Assembly: GCA_016218975.1 (NCBI GenBank)
Contig: JACRCO010000037.1
Coordinates: 124,001-188,000, forward strand
Source of the DNA: Deltaproteobacteria bacterium
GTDB taxonomy: Bacteria; Desulfobacterota; Deferrimicrobia; Deferrimicrobiales; Deferrimicrobiaceae
DNA length: 64,000 nucleotides
Direction of reading: 5' to 3'
Of the stretch, positions 54,104 through 62,301 are shown piece after piece. Within the stretch, counting starts at the first letter, position 1. Every line of letters starts with the position of its first letter. The translations under genes were made by a program, and so were the position numbers. Below the pieces are notes generated by a model. The model did not search any database and was not told the DNA's origin. It saw only the letters and a list, made by a program, of their open reading frames with translations.

Positions 54104-55785
54104 ATGCCCGCCGCCGATGGCGCCGTGAATTCTTTCCCGCCGATCGGGCGAAGAACACCCGTCCCGGTATCCCGCTTGTATTCGTACACGTAGTAACTCC
54201 TGTTCGGGTAATGATTCATGAGTTCGACGTTTCTTTCCCCCAGATCCCTGACGTAAAGCACGTCCCCCGTGTAATCCAGAGGATTCTGTATGTAATAGGA
54301 TATGTTGTTGTACGCCTCGGGCACGGACTTGACGAATATTATCGATCGATGAATGTTATTCGACTCGACCAGCGTATATGGCTGCCGATAAAGCTGACAG
54401 ATCTTGTATCTTTTGTAGATTTTCAGGGGAGACATCGTAACCGCCACGCTCGTTATCGCCGCAAACAGGATAGCCATGAATCCGAAATTCCTTATCTCCG
54501 CATTACCAAGCCATTTCCTGAAGGAAAGTTCGGAAAGAGTCATGCCTCTTGCCGTTAGCAACGCCAATGCGAAAAAGGCGGCATGGTAATACCTGGACTG
54601 TTTCGCATGATAGAAAACATGCATAACGATGATTAAAAAGACTATGGCAAGCAGAAGCATGTCCCACCTTGTCTTCTTCCTGACCGCCACGAAGCATAAA
54701 AAAATGAAGGAAAACAGAATTCCGACGATGTTGACCGCCCCCACATTGATCAACATGTTTTTGATGCCGCTCAGAACGTTATATTCCGCAGGATTTACGA
54801 AAACATCCAGGGATCGCAAGCCGAATCCCAGTTTGTCGAAGGGGTTGTAATGTTCGAACGGACTGACGAGGAACGATCCCGTCTGCAGATGGTTGTATGC
54901 CAGGAGCGCAGCGATCGACGGTAGCGCTCCCGCTGCGGCGGCGAAAAACGGCGCCATCATCTTCCTGCGGTCGCCGGCCGCGAGATACAGGAAGTAACCT
55001 ATAACCGGCAGCGCTACCGCCACCGCCGAATACGGCCTAACGAGGAAAGATACCCCCAGAAAGATTCCCGCCGGCAATGCGACAGAGACTCCGGGTTCCT
55101 TTATCGTTCGAACCGCAAAATAAAAAAACAGGCTGGAGAAAAGCAGGCTGGAAGGCTCCGACAGGTACGTCGTGTTCAGATAATAAAAATTCGTCGAAAA
55201 TAAAAGCAGCAGCATGGCGAGGAAGGCGGTGTCCCTGTCGTAAATTTCCTTTCCGGTGAAATAAACGACGATCAGGGTCATCAATCCCAGGAGCGGATTG
55301 ACAACCCATGGGATACCGGATTTTACCCCAGCGGAAAGAATCAACGGCCAGCCGGGGAAATATTTGCTGTAAAACTTCCCGTCGTTCACGACGTTTCCCG
55401 TTGTGAAGAATTCCTTCAACTCATGGCTGGGGACACTCAGTTTCCCGGCTGAAAATATCTTTGCCTGTGTGTAGTATGAAATCGAATCGAGGTCGAACCC
55501 GATCACGTTGGTTTTATGTTTCCCGAAAAACAGGAAGCTCATGCACAGGTAAAAAAGGAATGCGGCAAGCCAGATCGCGCGGACGGCACGTTCGCTTGGC
55601 CGGAAATCGAGAAGATCCTGGAACTTTTTGCTTTTCGAATAAAAGAGCGCCAGGAAAAAGAAAGATACGAGCAACAGGACGAATATGAGGACGAAATCCC
55701 GCGCTTTCTCGCGCCCACTCCAGGAGACGAACCCGGCGAGAATCATGGAAGCCATGGACGGAATCAGGTAAACGAGGTTTTTCAT
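54100..55785 (-). CDS. GT39/ArnT-like multi-pass membrane glycosyltransferase
   Basis: This 561-residue protein has about twelve hydrophobic helices. GFDLDSISYYTQAKIF in the first large loop resembles the acidic catalytic motif of PMT/ArnT proteins, followed by KYFPGWPLILSAGV. The C-terminal 90 residues are soluble and probably periplasmic. It likely transfers a polyprenyl-phosphate-linked sugar to a glycan, lipid or protein. Confidence 0.83.
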   Translation of the reverse strand: MKNLVYLIPSMASMILAGFVSWSGREKARDFVLIFVLLLVSFFFLALFYSKSKKFQDLLDFRPSERAVRAIWLAAFLFYLCMSFLFFGKHKTNVIGFDLDSISYYTQAKIFSAGKLSVPSHELKEFFTTGNVVNDGKFYSKYFPGWPLILSAGVKSGIPWVVNPLLGLMTLIVVYFTGKEIYDRDTAFLAMLLLLFSTNFYYLNTTYLSEPSSLLFSSLFFYFAVRTIKEPGVSVALPAGIFLGVSFLVRPYSAVAVALPVIGYFLYLAAGDRRKMMAPFFAAAAGALPSIAALLAYNHLQTGSFLVSPFEHYNPFDKLGFGLRSLDVFVNPAEYNVLSGIKNMLINVGAVNIVGILFSFIFLCFVAVRKKTRWDMLLLAIVFLIIVMHVFYHAKQSRYYHAAFFALALLTARGMTLSELSFRKWLGNAEIRNFGFMAILFAAITSVAVTMSPLKIYKRYKICQLYRQPYTLVESNNIHRSIIFVKSVPEAYNNISYYIQNPLDYTGDVLYVRDLGERNVELMNHYPNRSYYVYEYKRDTGTGVLRPIGGKEFTAPSAAGI

Positions 55786-55845
55786 CGGATCAGTTAATTG
55801 AAATCATGTCAGGCGGCATTGATGGACCGGCGTCTTCGGAAACCG

Positions 55846-57276
55846 TCAACCTCCCTTGAATAGTCCCAAAAAAAGTTTCGCGATCAGGATCGATCTTTCC
55901 ATCAGGTTCAGGGTCTTCAGATTCAAATCCGGGATTTCGTTGAAAAGGAAAGACATTACCCTGCTCGGCTTCATGTAGAACCTGAAATATGCCATCTTCT
56001 GGAGTTTCCTCAACTCCTCATAGGTCCTTCCCTTCGGTATATAAGGGATCTGCTTCCCCAGCAGTCCGCCCGCGATGTCGAACCTTGAAAAGTCCCTGCT
56101 TTCGAACCCGTCATCTTTCGCTATTTGCGCCAGCTCCGTGCCCGGGAAGGGAGTGGCGATGCTGAAGGACGCGAAGCTCAAAGGCAGCCTCAGCGCAAGA
56201 TTTATCGTTTCACGGGAGTCCGCTTTCGTTTCCGTCGGCAAGCCCAACAAAAAAGTTCCTCTCACCTTCAACCCGACATCGTTTGCGAGCTTTACGGCCC
56301 TTACATTGTCCTCGACCGTCTCTCCTTTCCGGATAACCTTCATGAGGCGTTCGGTCCCGGTTTCGATACCGAAATACAGCCCCTTGAAGCCCGCCTTCTT
56401 CATCGTTTCCAGAAGCTCCCTGTCGACCGTGTCTCCCCTCGCCGCGCAGTACAACGGGATTTTTTCGTTAAGCCCCCGTTCGATCAGCAGGGAGCAGATT
56501 TCGGTCACATGTTTCTTGTTGAACGTGAACGTATCGTCTGCGAACGATATTTTGTTTTTTCCGAAGACGTTCGTCAGGTATTCGACGTCTTTTACGACCC
56601 GTTCCGGGCTGTAAAACCTTATCTTGTAGCCGGTGACCGATCGGGCCGAGCAGAATATGCAGCGGTACGGACATCCTCTTGAAGCCAGCACCTGGAACCG
56701 GTATCTTTCCGCATTCGACGCGAAGAGATGATATGGAAACGGCGGAAGCGAATTCAGGTCCTGGATCGGCATGCGATCAGGCATATGCCTCACCGTCCCG
56801 TTGTCCCGGTAGGAAACCCCCTCGATCCCGTCAAGCGGAATATCCCCCCGCAGGGATTTCATCAGTTCGTACAGGGTGATCTCGCCTTCCTGCCTTACGA
56901 CGAAATCCACCGATCCGTTTCCAAGGCATTCGCCGGGCATCACGGTGGGGTGGACACCACCGAGCACCACTTTCACATCCTTCGCGATTTTCTTCGCCAT
57001 ATCCGCGATCTGCATGGTCCTTTGAATGTGCATTGTGGTCGACGATATGCCGAGCACCCCGAATTTCCTGTCCAGGATGTACGATCTCAGGATGTTTTCG
57101 TCGACAGGGTCCACCTGCTCGTCGTATATCTCGGCTTCCACGCCTTTTTCATGCAGGTAGCCGGCGAGATATCCCAGGCTGAGCGGCACGATTATCGGAA
57201 TCGCGTGCCGGTATTTTGCGAGGTTTCCCGTCCGCGGGGGGTTCGGATTGATCAGAAGGATTTTTTCGTAATTCAT
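55846..57276 (-). CDS. B12-binding-type radical SAM protein
   Basis: This 476-residue protein starts MNYEKILLINPNPPRTG. It has a cobalamin-binding-like domain (VVLGGVHPTVMPGEC, FVVRQEGE) and the CPYRCIFC motif near residue 195, followed by SFADDTFTFNKKH. The ATG at 57276 overlaps the peptidase stop (ATGA) and is preferred over the longer frame. It is the third protein of this architecture in the locus; the reaction is unknown. Confidence 0.88.
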   Translation of the reverse strand: MNYEKILLINPNPPRTGNLAKYRHAIPIIVPLSLGYLAGYLHEKGVEAEIYDEQVDPVDENILRSYILDRKFGVLGISSTTMHIQRTMQIADMAKKIAKDVKVVLGGVHPTVMPGECLGNGSVDFVVRQEGEITLYELMKSLRGDIPLDGIEGVSYRDNGTVRHMPDRMPIQDLNSLPPFPYHLFASNAERYRFQVLASRGCPYRCIFCSARSVTGYKIRFYSPERVVKDVEYLTNVFGKNKISFADDTFTFNKKHVTEICSLLIERGLNEKIPLYCAARGDTVDRELLETMKKAGFKGLYFGIETGTERLMKVIRKGETVEDNVRAVKLANDVGLKVRGTFLLGLPTETKADSRETINLALRLPLSFASFSIATPFPGTELAQIAKDDGFESRDFSRFDIAGGLLGKQIPYIPKGRTYEELRKLQKMAYFRFYMKPSRVMSFLFNEIPDLNLKTLNLMERSILIAKLFLGLFKGG

Positions 57277-58445
57277 GTCTCTATGTCCGTCCCTTGTTTG
57301 TAGTAATCGGCTATTCCCCTGGAAATGGTTTCGCCGATCCCGCACAGGCTTTGCAGGGTCAAAAAACTCCGCCTGGCATGCTGGTTGATTTCCAGCAGCA
57401 TCGCAACGCTCCCGAATTCCCTTGCGCACTTGCCCGGGAGCGAATATTTTCCCCAACTGCTTTCAGGGCCCCTTTTCGTTAACCCGTCCGCCCTGAGAAA
57501 TATCGCCCTGTTCAGTTTTTTCCCATCCTGGTAGCGGATCGATCCGTGGAGGTGGGACCATATGTTCTCTTCGCATCCGTGGGGGCTGTGGAGGCTTATG
57601 CAGATGTCGACTTGCCCTTCTCCTGCGAAGGCCAGGACCTTCCGCCAGATCGCTTTCGCCTCGTCCATAAGCATTTCTCCGCCGCCGTTCCGGAAATCGA
57701 TAGCGAGTATGCCGCCCGTGCGCGGATCCGTGCACCGGCCGTGATACGCGGCGTCCGGCATCGTCATCGGAATGACCAGGAATTCGGAAGTTCTTCTCAA
57801 GCGGACCGCCGCCTCATCCGTGGAAGCCAGGAAATCCACCAGGCCTTTGCATACCCACGAACCCGCCTGCTCCACTGCATGTTCCCGCGCGAACACCACG
57901 ATTTTTTTCTTGCAGGCCGGCTCCGCCGCGAAATCGGAGACGGTGACGCAATCCAGTTTCCTCCCCTCCTTCGTGACCAGAATGGTCTCCCTCCGGACGA
58001 ACGTGCTCCTTTCGACGAACTCAAGATATTTCTGGTGGTACGAGTAGGTGTAGGGATAGGAAAGGGATACCCACGCCTCGTTCCCTCCGTAGGCATGCCG
58101 GAACCGGAACGTCCTTCCCATCACGCATGCGTCGTCGACGGCATCATAGACATGGCTGTCCAGTTCGTTCGGATCGAGATAGGTTACGACAGGCCTGTAG
58201 CTTTTCCAGTGCGAGGGCATCCAGCTGCAGTTCGTTATGTCTATAGTGATGGTTTCGTCCCTGGCGTTCTCCAGTTTGAGGAGGAACCAATACCCGTGAT
58301 GATCCGGATATTCATACATGGAAGGTTCGTCCGGCCTCATTTCGCATCGGAAATGCCCTGGAGCGATTTCCGAAACGTTATGGATGTTCGACGATTCGAA
58401 GCCGCATACAACCTGCGGTTTACTCTTGGCTTTTTCAGGCATCAT
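57273..58445 (-). CDS. M14-type zinc carboxypeptidase-like protein
   Basis: This 390-residue protein resembles cytosolic M14 carboxypeptidases: a beta-rich N-terminal domain (to about 130) with SWMPSHWKSYRPV, then the zinc motif HxxE in FAREHAVEQAGSW, the third His in SLHSPHG, and the catalytic Glu in LLEINQHARRSF. The start is the first of two consecutive ATGs at 58445, overlapping the flippase stop. A peptidase in a glycan locus suggests trimming of a peptide-bearing substrate; this is inference. Confidence 0.82.
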   Translation of the reverse strand: MMPEKAKSKPQVVCGFESSNIHNVSEIAPGHFRCEMRPDEPSMYEYPDHHGYWFLLKLENARDETITIDITNCSWMPSHWKSYRPVVTYLDPNELDSHVYDAVDDACVMGRTFRFRHAYGGNEAWVSLSYPYTYSYHQKYLEFVERSTFVRRETILVTKEGRKLDCVTVSDFAAEPACKKKIVVFAREHAVEQAGSWVCKGLVDFLASTDEAAVRLRRTSEFLVIPMTMPDAAYHGRCTDPRTGGILAIDFRNGGGEMLMDEAKAIWRKVLAFAGEGQVDICISLHSPHGCEENIWSHLHGSIRYQDGKKLNRAIFLRADGLTKRGPESSWGKYSLPGKCAREFGSVAMLLEINQHARRSFLTLQSLCGIGETISRGIADYYKQGTDIET

Positions 58446-59869
58446 TTGTTCGCCGCAGGGGCAGGCAGCAGATCCCTGAACATCTTCCTGTCCTGCTCTC
58501 CGAACTCCCTCAGAACCGCCAGGATGGCGAAATATGCTGCGTACAGAAAAAGGTATTTGATAAGGAGCAAGGCCCCGGATGCGGGAACGCCGGCGGAGAT
58601 AAGGTACACGGCTGCGGACGACAGCAGCACGTTCACATAGGACCTTGCCTTCACCGTGTATTCGAAAAACCGGAACACGTAGACGATCGAGAACAGGCAG
58701 CAGGCGAACCCGACAGCCGTGGTGGCAATCGCCGCTCCCGCGATCCCGAACCTTCCGATCAACAGGTAGTTGAGAGTGACATCGGCCGCCACGACAATCA
58801 TGTTGAAGTAAATGAAAACCTTCAAATCCCTCACGGCGAGGATGATCGTGTTCATGATGATCGCGATTCCTATGAAGGTAAGACCGTAAATAAGCACACC
58901 GAAAGCGGCGGACCCGCCGGAATACGCCCCTCCGTAGACAAGCGTGAGCAGTTCCCGGGACGTGGAATGAACGAGGAAGGGAAACGGGACGAGGAGGATC
59001 ACGAGGTAGCGGAGCGTGCGGTTCGAGTATTCCGCCGCCAGTTCGTTGTTTCCGTCCGAAACCGCCTTCACGATGAGTGGAAAAAGCACGATGGAGACCG
59101 GGATAGTTACAAGGGTCGGTATCCTGGCCAGGTTCAGCACCGCGTTGTACAGCCCCGTGGCGAGGTTGTCCTTCAGCACCAGTTTTACCGCCACGAGGTC
59201 GATGTTCATGATCAACAGCATGGCGACCGTGAACATCGTCACCTTCACCGAATACGAGACCAGTTCCCGGCCGTCGAAATCCCCCTTTCCCGCCAGCGGC
59301 CTGCACATCCTGATGGAGAGAACCATGCAGGCGACGCCCGCCAGCACGAGCCCCCACACCGCCCCTTTAAGCGAGTAGCCGAGGTAGACGAGACCCGCCA
59401 CGAAGAACAGTCTCGCCGCCCCGAATGCGACCGCGAGTATCGCCTGTTCCCTGAAAGCCCTTGCCCCGTTCAGGGCGGAGCTGTACACGATGTAAACGCC
59501 CGACACGACGATGAGGAGGGAGAGCAGGCGGAAATATTCCGCCAGGTGGCCGTCGCCCATCTCCGCCGCGATCAAGTCGGCGCCGCCGTAAAAAACCAGC
59601 AATGTCAGCAGGCTGAAGCCGTACTGAAGCCTCATCGAAAATCCGATGATCGACCGGCTCGCGCTTTCATTTTCCGCCACGAATTTCGATATCCCCTTGG
59701 AGAAGGATCCCCCGATGAGCCTTTCGAATATGAAATGAAATACGGTGATCAATCCGAAAATGCCGTACAGCTCCGGGCCGAGGGAACGTCCGACATACAC
59801 CTGGAGCAGGTACCCCGACATGAAAAAGAACCCCTGGCTCGACAGTATGTAAATCATCCCCTTCGTCAT
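58442..59869 (-). CDS. Wzx-like polysaccharide flippase (MATE/MOP superfamily)
   Basis: This 475-residue membrane protein has about 12-14 helices and the family's start ILSSQGFFFMSGYLLQVYVGRSLGPELYGIFGLI. It would flip an undecaprenyl-linked glycan across the inner membrane. The 4-nt overlaps with both neighbours place it firmly in the glycan operon, and it indicates that the product is exported as a lipid-linked unit. Confidence 0.9.
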   Translation of the reverse strand: MTKGMIYILSSQGFFFMSGYLLQVYVGRSLGPELYGIFGLITVFHFIFERLIGGSFSKGISKFVAENESASRSIIGFSMRLQYGFSLLTLLVFYGGADLIAAEMGDGHLAEYFRLLSLLIVVSGVYIVYSSALNGARAFREQAILAVAFGAARLFFVAGLVYLGYSLKGAVWGLVLAGVACMVLSIRMCRPLAGKGDFDGRELVSYSVKVTMFTVAMLLIMNIDLVAVKLVLKDNLATGLYNAVLNLARIPTLVTIPVSIVLFPLIVKAVSDGNNELAAEYSNRTLRYLVILLVPFPFLVHSTSRELLTLVYGGAYSGGSAAFGVLIYGLTFIGIAIIMNTIILAVRDLKVFIYFNMIVVAADVTLNYLLIGRFGIAGAAIATTAVGFACCLFSIVYVFRFFEYTVKARSYVNVLLSSAAVYLISAGVPASGALLLIKYLFLYAAYFAILAVLREFGEQDRKMFRDLLPAPAANK

Positions 59870-61173
59870 TCCCCGCCCCCGGCATAATCCAGGATCCTGC
59901 TCTGAAGACCGGGAACGACCTTCGACATGACCGTCCGGATCTTTCCGCTTGCATCCCGGGGCAACGCATCGAGAAACGCCATCTCCACTTTCAGCCGGTT
60001 GCCCGTGATTCGTCCGACTTCCTCCGCGATCCTCCCCGGTGTGCTTTCGGAGAACCTCTCCCCTTTCACGATCTGCATGACGATCGATTCCCTTCGTTCC
60101 TGGATCACGCGGTATTGCGCGACCTCGTGGAAAGACTGCATCAGGATCACCAGGAAGCAGGATGCGACGATCTTCCCGTCCGGAAGCACGATGAAGTCGT
60201 TCGCCCTGCCCTTAATGCTTTCCATGAGCGGCAGTGTCCTGCCGCAGGAACACGTTCCGCCGGACGGCACGCATATATCCCCCGCCTCGTAGCGGATCAG
60301 CGGCATCGTGTACGTGTAGAGGTTCGTGCAGACCAATCTCCCCCTCTCGCCCGGCGCAACCGGCCTGTCGCTCTCATCGAGGAATTCCATTGCCACGGCA
60401 TCGCTGTTGACGTGGTATCCCTCCTTCGCCGGGCACTCCCAGGCGATATCCCCGGTCTCCACCAGGCCCAGGACGTCGTACACCTTCGTCTTCATCGCCG
60501 CTTCGATGAGCGCTCGCGGCTGCTTCTCCAGCGCCTCGGCCGACGAAAACACCGCCTTTGGGCGGATGTCCGCGATTCCGCCTTCCTTGATGGCAAGCGC
60601 CAGGAGCGTGAGGTTCGAAGGGTAGCCGTAGACGATGTCCGGGCGGATGCGCCTCAATGCATCTGCATGCTTCTCCGCGGAATCGAAGACGGACAGATAA
60701 TAACGCCTGAGTATCCCGTAATCCTGGAACCAGTACTTGCCGTCCGGGAACCTGTGAGGATTGATGATGTAGGCCGTCTTGTCGGTCAGCCTGAATCCTC
60801 CGGCCAGGAAGATCCGAAGGTTGAGAAGCCGCTGAAAATCCCTTTCCCGCGCGTTCACGAAAAACCGGAGGGGAGTTCCCGTCGATCCGCTCGTGTTCTT
60901 CACTATGCACTTCGCGGGATCGATCCCCCTTGAAAGCAGCTCGCCCGGCAGGGCCGCTTGTATGTCCTTTTTATTCGTGATGGGGATCTTCGCAAGATCT
61001 CCTGTTTCCCTGATATCGTCGGGGGTAAGGCCCGCTGCGTCGAACTTTTTCCTGTAGAAAGCGACGTTTTCGAAGGCATGCCTGACGATCGACCTGAGCT
61101 TCGCCGACTGGAGCGAATGCAGCTCGTCCCTCGACAGGTATTGCGCCCTGTCCAGGTTTCTCAACGCTAACAA
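59866..61173 (-). CDS. PaaK/CapK-family adenylate-forming protein
   Basis: This 435-residue protein has P-loop NTSGSTGTP near residue 95, LVETGDIAWE, CSCGRTLPLME and a C-terminal DASGKIRTVM with the catalytic Lys. It is collinear with the product of 40146-41423 and clearly homologous. It probably activates a carboxylate for transfer to the glycan. Its stop overlaps the flippase start. Confidence 0.86.
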   Translation of the reverse strand: MLALRNLDRAQYLSRDELHSLQSAKLRSIVRHAFENVAFYRKKFDAAGLTPDDIRETGDLAKIPITNKKDIQAALPGELLSRGIDPAKCIVKNTSGSTGTPLRFFVNARERDFQRLLNLRIFLAGGFRLTDKTAYIINPHRFPDGKYWFQDYGILRRYYLSVFDSAEKHADALRRIRPDIVYGYPSNLTLLALAIKEGGIADIRPKAVFSSAEALEKQPRALIEAAMKTKVYDVLGLVETGDIAWECPAKEGYHVNSDAVAMEFLDESDRPVAPGERGRLVCTNLYTYTMPLIRYEAGDICVPSGGTCSCGRTLPLMESIKGRANDFIVLPDGKIVASCFLVILMQSFHEVAQYRVIQERRESIVMQIVKGERFSESTPGRIAEEVGRITGNRLKVEMAFLDALPRDASGKIRTVMSKVVPGLQSRILDYAGGGE

Positions 61174-61203
61174 CGACTGAAGGATTATGTCGGCGCGCCC
61201 GGA

Positions 61204-62295
61204 CTAATGAGATGCCTGCAGGTATCCGTCGATCAGGCCGTTCCAGGATTCCGTCATGTGCGGTATCGAAAATTCGCGTGAAACCTTATCGAACCCTTTT
61301 TCCCCCATTGTTTGCGCCATCCCGGGATCGGCCAGCAGCAGCTTCAGTTTCTCCGTCAAGGTCTTTTCGTCTCCGGGTCGGAACATAAACCCGTTCTCCC
61401 CTTCGACGACCAATTCCGGAGTCCCTCCCGTGTCCGTCGCGACTACGGGAATCCCCGCCGCCATGTATTCGAGGATCACGTTCGAAAGGCCCTCGTACCG
61501 CGACGTCAGCACGCCCACCGAAAAGCTTTCGACCACGCCCTGAACTTCCCTGCATTCCCCCATGAAACGGACTTTTTCGGCGACTCCCAGCTCCGCGGCC
61601 GCTCGCTCGAGCTCCGCCCTGCAGGGTCCGTCTCCGACTATGACCAGCCTCTCCTGCAATCCGGGAGGAAGGCCTGCGAACGCCCTGATAAGAGTGCCTA
61701 TATCCTTCACGGCGACGAGCCGCGCCACGATACCGACGGTTTTATGGCCGTCGTTTTTCGCCGCGGCCGAATCGCCGGTTATCCTCACTCCGTTATGAAT
61801 GACGCGCGTCTTCGTCTCGACGCACAGCCCCAGTTCCGACAGTCTCCTTGCAGCCGAATGGCTGTTGCACACGATGAAATCGGATATTCCATGCATCGAT
61901 TTCATGAAAAGATCGCGCACCGCCCCCTGCTTCTGCGGCAGGCTCCTGATGCTGCAGCCGATCACGGGCACGCCCGCCAGCTTCGCGGCCAGCCGTCCCC
62001 ACATGTCCGCCGTCGGAAGAAAAGTGGTTACGATTTTGGGTCTCGTCTTCCGGAGAAACCTGTAGAGCCGCAGGAAGAACCCGGGATCGATTTCGCTTTT
62101 CTTATCTACCTGTATGACGTTCACTCCTGCCGAGCGGAAATCATCGATCATCGTCAAAGGCTCGCGAAATACGATCAACGTATACGGAGAGAGCCCCCTT
62201 CCCCCGATTGCCTGCGCGATCAACAGAAGCTGCTTTTGAGTGCCGCCACATTCAAGCGTGTCGATCATGAAGCATACGTCTCCCCAGGATCGCAT
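61204..62295 (-). CDS. family 4 glycosyltransferase
   Basis: This 363-residue GT-B enzyme has LECGGTQKQLLLIA at the N-terminus, VGIVARLVAVKDIGTLIRAF, and the donor-site segment SRYEGLSNVILEYMAAGIPVVATDTGGTPELV with the EX7E-type glutamates. It is a retaining transferase expected to act on the cytoplasmic face before flipping. It lies 6 bp after the AsnB-like gene. Confidence 0.9.
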   Translation of the reverse strand: MRSWGDVCFMIDTLECGGTQKQLLLIAQAIGGRGLSPYTLIVFREPLTMIDDFRSAGVNVIQVDKKSEIDPGFFLRLYRFLRKTRPKIVTTFLPTADMWGRLAAKLAGVPVIGCSIRSLPQKQGAVRDLFMKSMHGISDFIVCNSHSAARRLSELGLCVETKTRVIHNGVRITGDSAAAKNDGHKTVGIVARLVAVKDIGTLIRAFAGLPPGLQERLVIVGDGPCRAELERAAAELGVAEKVRFMGECREVQGVVESFSVGVLTSRYEGLSNVILEYMAAGIPVVATDTGGTPELVVEGENGFMFRPGDEKTLTEKLKLLLADPGMAQTMGEKGFDKVSREFSIPHMTESWNGLIDGYLQASH

Positions 62296-62301
62296 CGAAA
62301 T

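Noticed and set aside
57273-59357. 694-residue peptidase starting at 59357
   Set aside because: The first 304 residues read through the flippase gene in another frame; the start is at 58445.
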